From assembly GCA_047517485.1 (NCBI GenBank), contig JAKZSU010000089.1:1-11809 (forward strand): a stretch of DNA of 11,809 nt. The letters are read 5' to 3'. Made by a program: the position numbers and the translations under genes. Positions 5,166 through 11,809 of the stretch are shown one piece after another. This stretch comes from JAKZSU01 sp047517485. Lineage in GTDB: Bacteria > Pseudomonadota > Alphaproteobacteria > UBA7887. Every line of letters begins with the position of its first letter. Position 1 is the first letter of the stretch. Below the pieces are notes generated by a model. That model worked only from the letters and a program-made list of their open reading frames with translations, was not told the origin of the DNA and made no database searches.

Positions 5166-7943
5166 ATGTTGGGATTCGAAAGCCTGTCCTTCGCGGCACC
5201 GTGGGCGCTCGCGGCGCTCGCCACCTTGCCGGTGATCTGGTGGCTGTTGCGGATCAATCCGCCGGCGCCCAGGCGCATCGTGTTTCCCGCGGTCAGGCTG
5301 TTGCTCGGTTTGCGCCAGACCGAGGAAACCCCCACCCACACGCCGTTGTGGCTGCTGCTGCTGCGCTTGGTTATCGCCGCGCTGATCATTTTGGGCGTCG
5401 CACACCCGCTGATCGACGCCAGCGAGGAGATCGCCGGCGAAGGGCCGATTTTGCTGGTCATCGACGACGGTTGGGCGGCCGCGGCGCGTTGGGCCGAGCG
5501 GGTCGAGCTCGCCGAGACCCGGCTGGCGCAGGCGCGCCGCGACAACCGTGCCGTGGTGCTGGCGACCACCGCGCCGAGCGCGCCCAGCGGCGCCACCGGC
5601 GGCGCCCTGAGATTCACCGTCAGCGGTTTGGTATCGGCCGCCGAGGCCCTCACCCAATTGCGCGCGATCGAGCCCAAGCCCTGGCCGGTCGACCGCGCCG
5701 CGTTCGTCGTCGCGCTGTCCAACCAGGCGCCGCCGCTCGACGGCGCCGAGGTGGTCTGGCTGAGCGATGGCCTGTTCGATGCCGATCCGACGGCGACGGC
5801 GGCGTTTGTCGATCATCTGGCCGATCTCGGGACCCTGACCCTGCATGTCGATCCGGCGCCGCAACGCGCCAAGGTGATGTTGCCACCAATTGCCTCGGCA
5901 TCAGCGTTGACCGTGCGCCTGGCGCGGCCGGCGGCGGGAGCGAGCGAAACCGTGCTGGTCCGCGCGACCACCGAAGACGGGCGCATTCTGGCGCGCCAGG
6001 CGGTTACCTTCGGCGACGATGATCTGATCGCCGAGGTCGATCTCCAGCTGCCGAGCGAAATCCGCAACGAGATCAGCCGGCTCGACATCGAGGGCGAAGC
6101 GAGCGCGGCGGCGGTGGTCCTGCTCGACGAGCGCTGGCGCCGGCGACCGGTGGGCCTGATCTCCGGCGGCGCGCTGGAACGCAGTCAGCCGCTGCTGTCC
6201 GACCTCTATTATCTCGAACGCGCGCTGTCGCCGTTTTCCGAGGTGCGCCGCGGCGCGGTCGATGAGCTGATCGCCGGCGAGCTGGCGGTGCTGATGCTCG
6301 CCGACGTCGGCAAACTTGGACCCGACGAACAGGCCCGAGTCGAAACTTGGATCGAGGCGGGCGGCATTCTGGTGCGCTTCGCCGGGCCGCGATTGGCCGA
6401 AGGGGTCGATGAATTGGTGCCGGTGCGACTGCGGGTCGGCGGCGGTCGCGCGCTCGGCGGATCGTTGAGCTGGGAGCAGCCGATGCCGCTCCGGCCGTTC
6501 CCCGACGACTCGCCGTTCGCCGGCCTGGCGATCCCCGACGACGTGTTGGTCGAGCGTCAGGTGCTTGCCGAGCCATCACTCGATCTGGTCGACAAGGCGT
6601 GGGCGCGGCTCGGCGACGGCACGCCGCTGGTCACCGCGGCATCACGCGGCGACGGTCATCTCGTGTTGTTTCACACCACCGCCAATACCGATTGGTCGTC
6701 GCTGGCGCTGTCGGGCCTGTTCGTCGACATGCTGCACCGTATCGTCGGCATGAGCGAAGGCGTTTCGGATGCCGGGTCTGGTGCCCCGATGCCGGCGCTC
6801 AGCGGGCTCGACGGCTTCGGTCGGCTCGGCGAGCCAAGTCCGGCGGCGCCGGCGATCGCCGGCGCGGATTTCCCGGCCACGGTGGCGGGACCGCGCTACC
6901 CGCCCGGCGAATACGGCAATCGGCTGCAGCGCCGGGCGCTCAATCTCGGCGCCGAGTCGCTCGCCGCGACCGCGTTCGGCGGCTTTCCCGGCACCGCCGC
7001 CCTGCGCGACTATGGCGGCGACCGGATCCAGGACTTGCGGCCGTGGCTGCTGCTCGCGGCGTTCGCGCTGATCCTGGTCGATACCGTGGTGCTGTTGGCG
7101 ATCCGCGGTCTACTGCCGAGTTTTGCCCGGGCCACCGCGGGCGTTGCCCTGCTCATCCTGTTCGCCGCCCTGTCCCACCCCACCGCGGCGCAAACGCTCA
7201 CCGATGCGGATATCGCCGAGCTCACCCAATCGACCCATTTCGCCTTTGTGATAACCGGTGATCACGAGGTCGACCGGGTCAGCGCCGAGGGTCTCGCCGG
7301 GCTGTCGACGATCCTGCGCACCCGCACCGCGATCGAGGCCGGGGCGCCGGTCGGGATCGACCCGGAAACCGACGAGCTGGCGTTTTATGCCTTGCTCTAT
7401 TGGCCGGTAACCAGTTTACAAACGACGTTGTCGGCCACCGCGCGCCAGCGCATTGATCAGTATCTGCGCAATGGCGGGATGATCCTGTTCGACACCAGGG
7501 ACCAGTCGCCGACCGACCGCCTGGGAAACCGTAGCACGAGCAGCCAGGGTCTCAATGCGATCATGCAAGGTCTCAACGTGCCGCCGCTGCTTCCGGTGCC
7601 GCGCGACCATGCGCTGACCCGCGCCTTCTATCTTCTCGACCGCTTCCCCGGCCGCTGGGACGGCGGTTATCTGTGGGTCGAACGCTACGAAGGCGACGTC
7701 AACGACGGGGTCTCCTCGATCGTCATCGGCGGCAATGATTTCGCCACCGCCTGGGCGCTCGACGATCGCGGATACCCGCTCTATCCGGTGGTGCCGGGAA
7801 CCGATCGCCAGCGCGAAATGGCGTTCCGTTTCGGGGTCAATCTGGTGATGTATGCGCTGACCGGCAACTACAAGGCCGATCAAGTCCATATTCCGTCGAT
7901 CCTGCGCCGCCTCGGCCGGCCCGAGCGGAAGCCGACCGAATGA
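5166..7943 (+). CDS. BatA N-terminal and DUF4159 domain membrane protein
   Basis: This 925-aa protein starts with the aerotolerance-regulator (BatA) N-terminal domain: membrane helix 1 at about residues 10-28, the linker with RRIVFPAVRLL at 36-46, and helix 2 at about 60-80. A degenerate VWA-like region with ILLVIDDGW (95-103) and VVWLSDGLFD (196-205) follows, then a long extracytoplasmic part with a glutamine-amidotransferase-like fold (about 325-410: VGLISGG, LMLADVGKL, WIEAGGILVRF). Two hydrophobic segments, about 625-650 and 655-674, precede the C-terminal DUF4159 domain (about 678-915) with HFAFVITGDHE, YWPVTS, GGMILFDTRDQ and FRFGVNLVMYALTGNYKADQVH. The second segment ends in HPTAAQ, like a signal-peptide cleavage site. 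The gene follows DUF58 by seven bases and overlaps the next gene by ATGA. It is probably an envelope component served by the MoxR/DUF58 pair; its activity is unknown. Confidence 0.92.
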   Translation: MLGFESLSFAAPWALAALATLPVIWWLLRINPPAPRRIVFPAVRLLLGLRQTEETPTHTPLWLLLLRLVIAALIILGVAHPLIDASEEIAGEGPILLVIDDGWAAAARWAERVELAETRLAQARRDNRAVVLATTAPSAPSGATGGALRFTVSGLVSAAEALTQLRAIEPKPWPVDRAAFVVALSNQAPPLDGAEVVWLSDGLFDADPTATAAFVDHLADLGTLTLHVDPAPQRAKVMLPPIASASALTVRLARPAAGASETVLVRATTEDGRILARQAVTFGDDDLIAEVDLQLPSEIRNEISRLDIEGEASAAAVVLLDERWRRRPVGLISGGALERSQPLLSDLYYLERALSPFSEVRRGAVDELIAGELAVLMLADVGKLGPDEQARVETWIEAGGILVRFAGPRLAEGVDELVPVRLRVGGGRALGGSLSWEQPMPLRPFPDDSPFAGLAIPDDVLVERQVLAEPSLDLVDKAWARLGDGTPLVTAASRGDGHLVLFHTTANTDWSSLALSGLFVDMLHRIVGMSEGVSDAGSGAPMPALSGLDGFGRLGEPSPAAPAIAGADFPATVAGPRYPPGEYGNRLQRRALNLGAESLAATAFGGFPGTAALRDYGGDRIQDLRPWLLLAAFALILVDTVVLLAIRGLLPSFARATAGVALLILFAALSHPTAAQTLTDADIAELTQSTHFAFVITGDHEVDRVSAEGLAGLSTILRTRTAIEAGAPVGIDPETDELAFYALLYWPVTSLQTTLSATARQRIDQYLRNGGMILFDTRDQSPTDRLGNRSTSSQGLNAIMQGLNVPPLLPVPRDHALTRAFYLLDRFPGRWDGGYLWVERYEGDVNDGVSSIVIGGNDFATAWALDDRGYPLYPVVPGTDRQREMAFRFGVNLVMYALTGNYKADQVHIPSILRRLGRPERKPTE

Positions 7944-10033
7944 GCGCGTTTACCAGCTTTGTCTTCGATCCCGCCCTGCCGCCGGTTTGGCTTGGTCTGC
8001 TCGGCGCGTTCGCGGTCCTGCTGATGGCCTATGCGGTGGTCCGCCGCGCCCGCGGCGTGGCGTGGCGCGGTTTGGTGCTGGCGGCGCTGTGGTTGGCGCT
8101 GCTCAATCCGTCGGCGACCAGCGAACAACGGGACCCGCTCGACGATGTCGCCTTGGTGGTGGTCGACGAGACCCGCAGTCAGGCGGTGGGCGATCGGGTG
8201 GCGCAAGCGCGCGACGCGGCGGCCGCATTGGCCGGCGAACTCGAAGGCCTTGCCGGTCTCGAAGTCCGCACCGCGGTGGTCGATCACGGCGCCGGCGGCG
8301 ACGGCACCCGGCTGTTCGCCGAAATCGCCCGCCAGCTCGCCGACATCCCGCCCGAACGCGTCGCCGGGGTGGTCGCGGTGACCGACGGCCAGGTCCATGA
8401 CGCCCCCGACGCTTTTGGGAGCGCCGATTGGCCGCTGCACGTGGTGTTGACCGGTACCAAGGATGAACGCGATCGCCGGATATCGATCGAGAACGCACCG
8501 AGTTACGGTATCGTCGGCGATCAGGTGACGGTGGTGATCCGGGTCGAGGACGAAGGCGGATCGACGACGATCGCGCCGATCGCGATCCGCGCCGACGGCA
8601 AGCCGATCGGCCGCGCCTCGGCGCGGATCGGCGAGACCACCGAGATCACCTTCGATCTCGAGCATCCCGGGATCAGCGCCTTCGAGATCGAGGTCGAGGC
8701 CGGCGAGCAGGAACTGACCCTGGAGAACAATCGCGCCGTCGCGGTGGTCAACGGCGTGCGCGATCGCTTGCGGGTGATGCTGGTGTCCGGCGAGCCCAAC
8801 CCGGGCCTGCGCACTTGGCGCAACCTGCTCAAGGCCGATCCGTCGGTCGATCTGGTGCATTTCACCATCCTGCGGCCGCCCGACAAGCAGGACATGACAC
8901 CGGTCCGCGAGTTGTCGCTGATCCCGTTTCCCACCAACGAGCTGTTCGCGACCAACCTGTCGGAGTTCGATCTGATCATTTTCGACAGCTACCATCGGCG
9001 CGGCATTCTGCCGATGGTCTATCTCTCCAACGTCGTCGACTATGTCGTCGAAGGCGGCGCGGTGCTCGAGTCCGCCGGCCCCGCGTTCGCCTCGCCGCTC
9101 AGCCTCGCCGGCACGCCGCTCGGCACCATCCTGCCGGGCCGGCCCACCGGGCGGATTTTTCGCGAGGGTTTCACCCCGCGGATCACCGGCGAAGGGTTCC
9201 GCCATCCGGTGACCGTCGACCTGCCCGGCGGCAACAAGCCCGAGACAGCGGGCCCCGGTACCGATGGCAGTGGGCCGAGCGACGCCGCCTGGGGGCGTTG
9301 GTTCCGCCATATCGATGTCGATCTGGCGTCGGGCACCACCCTGATGAACGGCTATCGGGATCGGCCGCTGCTGGTGCTCGATCGCATCGGCGACGGGCGC
9401 ATCGCCCAGCTTCTGTCGGATCATTCGTGGCTCTGGGCGCGCGGCTTCGAAGGCGGCGGCCCGCAATCCGCTTTGTTGCGACGCCTGGTCCACTGGCTGA
9501 TGAAGGAACCCGACCTCGAGGAGGAGGATCTGGCGGCAGTGGTCGACGAAGGCCGGATCACGGTGACCCGGCGCAGCCTCAAAACGATCGAGGCGCCGGT
9601 GACCATGACGCTGCCCGACGGCGAGACCGAAAGGCTCACCCTGACCGACCATGGCAATGGCCGCGCGACGGTGACCATCGACGCGGCGGAGTCCGGCCTC
9701 TACCGCTTCGACCAGGGAGAATATTCGGCGATCGCGGTGGCCGGCGCGGCGATGGGCCGCGAACTCGAAGACGTGCGGGCGACCGACACCGTCATGGCCG
9801 CCGCGGTCAAGGCGAGCGGCGGCGCCATCGTCTGGTTGTCGGAAGACGGGGTCCCCGATGCCCGCCGGGTGCGCGCCGGACGCGATGCCTCGGGGCGCGG
9901 CTGGATCGGCTTCGTCGAGCAACGCCGTCACCTGGTCACCGGCCTCGAACAAACCCCGCTGATGCCGGCGTGGCTGCTCCTGTTGGTCGCTCTCGGCGGC
10001 CTAATGCTCGGCTGGCGCGCCGAGGGCCGTTAG
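7940..10033 (+). CDS. Large membrane protein with VWA-like and glutamine-amidotransferase-like regions
   Basis: This 697-aa protein is the usual fourth member of the alphaproteobacterial moxR-DUF58-DUF4159 operon. Two N-terminal membrane helices (about 15-34 and 42-56) lead to a VWA-like segment ALVVVDETRSQ (71-81), where the metal-site motif is altered to DETRS, and VVAVTDGQVHD (146-156). An Ig-like stretch (about 183-275) is followed by an amidotransferase-like Rossmann region (279-383: RVMLVSGEPNPG, DLIIFDSYHRR, YVVEGGAVLESAGP). No Cys-His catalytic pair is apparent, so enzymatic amidotransfer is unlikely. A single helix lies near the C terminus (about 674-692). The N terminus overlaps the preceding gene by four bases (ATGA), indicating coupling. 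A long open frame on the opposite strand is a high-GC shadow. Confidence 0.9.
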   Translation: MSAFTSFVFDPALPPVWLGLLGAFAVLLMAYAVVRRARGVAWRGLVLAALWLALLNPSATSEQRDPLDDVALVVVDETRSQAVGDRVAQARDAAAALAGELEGLAGLEVRTAVVDHGAGGDGTRLFAEIARQLADIPPERVAGVVAVTDGQVHDAPDAFGSADWPLHVVLTGTKDERDRRISIENAPSYGIVGDQVTVVIRVEDEGGSTTIAPIAIRADGKPIGRASARIGETTEITFDLEHPGISAFEIEVEAGEQELTLENNRAVAVVNGVRDRLRVMLVSGEPNPGLRTWRNLLKADPSVDLVHFTILRPPDKQDMTPVRELSLIPFPTNELFATNLSEFDLIIFDSYHRRGILPMVYLSNVVDYVVEGGAVLESAGPAFASPLSLAGTPLGTILPGRPTGRIFREGFTPRITGEGFRHPVTVDLPGGNKPETAGPGTDGSGPSDAAWGRWFRHIDVDLASGTTLMNGYRDRPLLVLDRIGDGRIAQLLSDHSWLWARGFEGGGPQSALLRRLVHWLMKEPDLEEEDLAAVVDEGRITVTRRSLKTIEAPVTMTLPDGETERLTLTDHGNGRATVTIDAAESGLYRFDQGEYSAIAVAGAAMGRELEDVRATDTVMAAAVKASGGAIVWLSEDGVPDARRVRAGRDASGRGWIGFVEQRRHLVTGLEQTPLMPAWLLLLVALGGLMLGWRAEGR

Positions 10034-10049
10034 CGCGGATTCAGGCGCC

Positions 10050-10062
10050 GGCCGAACCGGCC
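10050..10062 (+). terminator. Weak hairpin after the MoxR operon
   Basis: GGCCG and CGGCC pair around a three-base loop 17 bases after the stop of the 697-aa gene, followed by TCGCAAAAACG with no T-tract. It is a poor intrinsic terminator and could equally be chance in GC-rich DNA. Confidence 0.2.
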
Positions 10063-10368
10063 TCGCAAAAACGCGGGCGTGTCTGCTACGAAAACATAGC
10101 GAGGCGCTGTTGAGTCTCAGGCCACGGTGACGAGATGTCAGCATTCCAGCAATTTTCGTCAGCTCCTGCAAATGGCGCGGACCGGACGGGTGGCCTCGCC
10201 AGAACGCCGGTTTTTACCCAAACCGGTTATGCGGTCCAAACTATTCTGGCCTATTTTAGTTCTTCCAACAGCGCCTTCACTGCCTTTACGTCAGGGGTGT
10301 CGAAAACATCATTGAACGAGCAACTCCGCGACCATTCGCCGGGGAATTGGCCGGTAATCTCACATGAT

Positions 10369-10383
10369 GGAGCGTTCCGCTCC
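10369..10383. repeat. Short perfect hairpin between convergent genes
   Basis: GGAGCG and CGCTCC pair perfectly with a three-base loop. It lies on the cyclase side of the convergent region, next to the stronger hairpin at 10388-10417, and may help end transcription on either strand. Confidence 0.4.
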
Positions 10384-10387
10384 GGTT

Positions 10388-10417
10388 CCCCGCGCGGATG
10401 CCGTGGCCCGCGCGGGG
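10388..10417. terminator. GC-rich hairpin, likely terminator between convergent genes
   Basis: CCCCGCGCGG and CCGCGCGGGG form a perfect 10-bp stem with a 10-base loop, 29 bases beyond the cyclase stop. On the plus strand it is followed by TTTGGGTGG; on the minus strand no T-run follows. It is the best terminator candidate for the cyclase gene and perhaps for read-through from the MoxR operon. Confidence 0.5.
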
Positions 10418-10445
10418 TTTGGGTGGTCGGACGGTTGTGTTCGGC

Positions 10446-11435
10446 TCAGCCGCCCACGCCCGGGCCCTTGGGCTTGATCGCGATGGCGCGGGTCAGGCCC
10501 CCGCTCATATCGACAATCTTCGCGCTCAGGCTGATGAAATAGGCGCCGCGGGCCGGCAATTGGCCGATGTTGCGGCAGAACTCTGTCCAGCTGCCGCCAT
10601 ATTTGAGGAAGTTGACATGGGTCATCTGCGCCATGGGGTTGCCCTCGAAGGAGTGGCCCCACGGGCCCATGGAGGGGCTGTCGATGGCGAGATGGCGCAC
10701 GCCCTTCTTGGCCAGATACTCGGCCGCGTCGGGAGTCGGCGCGGGCCACGCCGGCGAGGTGCCGGCGACGATCGGATCCCAGGCCAGCCGGTTCCCCTCG
10801 GGGAACGGTTGGTAGTACTTGTCGACGTAGCCGCTGTAGAACAGCACCACGTCACCGGCCCCGATTTCGCCGTTTGCGGCCTCGTCGGCCTTGATCATGT
10901 CGACGGTGATCAGCGGGCTCATGGCGTTCTCGGCCTGGTCGAGAATGGCGCTCACGTCGATCACGGCGGCCGGTCCCATCTGTCTATCCACCGGATACTT
11001 GTCGCCGGTCATCCAGCCCATTTCGCTTTCGAACGGCATGTCGGCGCCCGGCGGCGGGATGAAATGCGCCGGGAAGTCGGCCTGGGTGCCGGTATGGTCG
11101 TCGATCACGTATTGCTGGCTGAAATAGGGGAACACGCTTTGCACCAGGTCCTCCCGGACCGTGTCGCCGGCGCCGCCCGCGCCCTCGCGCGGATTACCCG
11201 TATAGGGGCCGGCCTGCTTCTTGAACCAGTTCATGATCCAGCGCTTGAACGGCGGATGATAGGGCCAGTGCGCGGGGTAATCCTCGGACACGGTCACCGT
11301 GAGGTCGACCACCACGCCGTTGGCCACGGCGGCGCCGATCTCGTCCCCCGGCGCCGCGGTCGCGGTGCTGGACAACGTGCCCAACCCCAACGCGCCGGCG
11401 GCGAGCAGGGACAATCCAAGTTTGGCTTTATGCAT
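10446..11435 (-). CDS. Secreted cyclase family protein (PF04199)
   Basis: This 329-aa protein has a Sec signal peptide (MHKAK charge, hydrophobic core to about residue 22, probable cleavage after TATA at 27), so it is likely periplasmic. The mature part fits the cyclase family, which includes kynurenine formamidase and isatin hydrolase: DLTVTVSEDYP (44-54), the metal-site segment HTGTQADFPAHF (114-125), GDVVLFYSGY (194-203), DSPSMGPWGH (252-261), MTHVNFLKYGG (271-281) and a C-terminal KIVDMSGGLTRAIAIK (306-321). The canonical site is HxGTHxDxPxH; here the second His is Gln118, while H114, D120 and H124 remain. Such Gln variants appear in a secreted subfamily, so metal binding may be altered. 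Substrate is not predictable. The start at 11435 is supported by GGGAGGA five bases upstream and by the signal peptide; the longer frame to 11483 lacks both. The gene stands alone, converging on the MoxR operon. Confidence 0.9.
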   Translation of the reverse strand: MHKAKLGLSLLAAGALGLGTLSSTATAAPGDEIGAAVANGVVVDLTVTVSEDYPAHWPYHPPFKRWIMNWFKKQAGPYTGNPREGAGGAGDTVREDLVQSVFPYFSQQYVIDDHTGTQADFPAHFIPPPGADMPFESEMGWMTGDKYPVDRQMGPAAVIDVSAILDQAENAMSPLITVDMIKADEAANGEIGAGDVVLFYSGYVDKYYQPFPEGNRLAWDPIVAGTSPAWPAPTPDAAEYLAKKGVRHLAIDSPSMGPWGHSFEGNPMAQMTHVNFLKYGGSWTEFCRNIGQLPARGAYFISLSAKIVDMSGGLTRAIAIKPKGPGVGG

Positions 11436-11440
11436 CGTAT

Positions 11441-11447
11441 TCCTCCC
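11441..11447 (-). promoter_or_regulatory. Strong ribosome binding site for the cyclase gene
   Basis: GGGAGGA on the minus strand stands five bases before ATG 11435. It decides between this start and the longer in-frame start at 11483. Confidence 0.75.
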
Positions 11448-11631
11448 AAGTTTAAACGGGATACCCCAGAGGGCTCCTCCCAATCACCGACAATGGTAAC
11501 AGCATGCGCATCTAAACGCGATTCCGACCCTGCGCCGCCAGTAATGAGACCAAGGTACCGGCCCCGCGCAAGCAACGCGAGATACAGGAGCATGGCGTGA
11601 GGTCGGAAATCCCACGACGGACCGAAAATAT
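11448..11631. other. Upstream region of the cyclase gene, no gene seen
   Basis: I see no gene or RNA here. The stretch presumably holds the cyclase promoter on the minus strand. An AT-rich GTTTAAAC at about 11452-11459 is close to the start codon, but no convincing -35/-10 pair is evident. Short open frames on both strands lack ribosome sites and protein-like composition. Confidence 0.4.
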
Positions 11632-11662
11632 GACCGCCGGTGGCGTGGAGCTACCGGCGGTC
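11632..11662 (-). terminator. Strong intrinsic terminator-like hairpin
   Basis: The arms 11632-11644 and 11650-11662 pair over 13 bp (GACCGCCGGTGGC with GCTACCGGCGGTC), including one G-U, around a five-base loop. Read on the minus strand the stem is followed by ATATTTTCGG, a T-rich tail, so it looks like a rho-independent terminator for a minus-strand gene lying right of the window. That would place the second palindromic element between that gene and its terminator, or within its 3' end. Confidence 0.6.
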
Positions 11663-11809
11663 TAGAGCAGTTCAAGTCTAGTTTGAAGCGGTTTGATGGG
11701 CCAAATCGGCTTTTCGAGTAGGCGCGGCGCGACGGGCGATGTGCGTGCATCGGCCGAGCGTCGCCAGCTACGCGAAGAGCCGATTTGGCCCACCAAAGGC
11801 CGCGCTCCC
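11663..11809. mobile_element. Second, diverged copy of the palindromic repeat (cut by window end)
   Basis: Read on the plus strand this aligns, almost without gaps, to the reverse complement of 2628 down to about 2482. Shared blocks include TAGAGCA at the edge, GTTTGATGGG, CTTTTCGAG, GGCGCGGCGCGA, GGGCGATG, GCATCGGCCGAG and GTCGCCAGCT. The 21 bases after TAGAGCA differ completely from the terminal repeat of the first copy. An inner perfect 15-bp inverted repeat (11697-11711 with 11778-11792) is present. The element must continue past 11809. No protein is encoded. Confidence 0.8.
11697..11792. repeat. Inner 15-bp inverted repeat of the second element
   Basis: TGGGCCAAATCGGCT (11697-11711) and its exact reverse complement (11778-11792) enclose a 66-bp centre. 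The corresponding arms in the first copy have different bases and pair less well, so the match here is not simply inherited sequence. Confidence 0.8.

Larger units (their letters stand above)
10034..10445. other. Convergent intergenic region with hairpins and coding-like remnant
   Basis: This is 412 bp between two converging genes. The part at about 10125-10330 is less GC-rich than its surroundings. A 135-codon plus-strand frame from 10135 exists but runs into the cyclase gene and has no clear ribosome site, so I do not call it. On the minus strand, the frame of the cyclase gene stays open after its TGA down to a TAG at 10251-10253, and the last 30 or so codons read like protein. Hairpins lie at 10050-10062, 10369-10383 and 10388-10417. 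Confidence 0.45.
10251..10445 (-). pseudogene. Possible coding remnant downstream of the cyclase gene
   Basis: After the cyclase TGA (10446-10448) the same minus-strand frame has no stop for 64 codons until TAG 10251-10253. The distal half reads like a genuine C terminus, including SCEITGQFPGEWS and FNDVFDTPDVKAVKALLEE before the stop. The proximal half is Pro/Arg-rich and coincides with the hairpins. There is no start codon of the right kind in the stretch, apart from a late TTG. It may be the tail of a broken gene, or chance. I do not recognise the family. Confidence 0.25.

Noticed and set aside
7880..9952. A 690-codon open frame on the minus strand
   Set aside because: It is antisense to the 697-aa membrane protein, rich in Arg, Gly, Asp and His as expected for a GC-rich shadow, and lacks recognisable motifs.
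8815..10113. A 432-codon plus-strand frame overlapping the 697-aa gene
   Set aside because: Arg/Pro/Ala-rich composition and complete overlap with a well-supported gene mark it as a shadow.
10135..10542. A 135-codon plus-strand frame in the convergent region
   Set aside because: It has no convincing ribosome site, runs nearly 100 bases into the cyclase gene on the other strand, and changes from Ser/Thr-rich to Pro/Arg-rich composition half way.
1..11809. CRISPR arrays, tRNA or rRNA genes
   Set aside because: I saw no regularly spaced repeat array and no cloverleaf or rRNA-like sequence in any intergenic stretch.

Overview
The window is about 67% G+C and carries a gene order typical of Alphaproteobacteria: CCA tRNA nucleotidyltransferase, DUF6111, Nudix CoA pyrophosphatase and DUF1285 on one strand, facing away from MoxR ATPase, DUF58, BatA-like/DUF4159 and a second large membrane protein on the other. 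Order and sequences point to an alphaproteobacterium, possibly of the Rhodospirillales type. I cannot name a genus.

Layout. Bases 1-219 hold no convincing gene. They are less GC-rich and contain an inverted repeat and a short direct repeat that may be the worn end of a mobile element. Bases 220-3150 are a minus-strand operon, read from right to left: DUF1285, Nudix hydrolase, DUF6111, CCA-adding enzyme. The last three are joined by GTGA stop/start overlaps. Between DUF1285 and the Nudix gene sits a 266-bp palindromic element (2363-2628) with perfect 25-bp terminal inverted repeats. Bases 3151-3215 are a short divergent promoter region. Bases 3216-10033 are a plus-strand four-gene operon: MoxR, DUF58, a 925-aa BatA-N/DUF4159 membrane protein and a 697-aa membrane protein with VWA-like and glutamine-amidotransferase-like regions. 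Bases 10034-10445 separate this operon from a converging gene and contain hairpins plus a coding-like remnant. Bases 10446-11435 (minus) encode a secreted cyclase-family protein. Bases 11436-11809 hold its upstream region, a strong terminator-like hairpin and a second, diverged copy of the palindromic element, cut by the window edge.

How the genes work together. The plus-strand operon is a MoxR-VWA module related to the Bat aerotolerance genes: a cytoplasmic AAA+ ATPase, a DUF58/VWA adaptor and two membrane-anchored proteins with extracytoplasmic domains, probably acting in maturation or remodelling of envelope or other protein complexes. The minus-strand operon is housekeeping: tRNA 3'-end synthesis, nucleotide/CoA-derivative hydrolysis and two small conserved alphaproteobacterial proteins.

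The most notable feature is the repeat family. One copy is wedged exactly between two operon genes, where its terminal bases form the stop codon of the upstream gene and its arm supplies the leader of the downstream gene. The second copy, 9 kb away, keeps the body but has different ends, and its inner palindrome appears to be maintained by compensatory changes.
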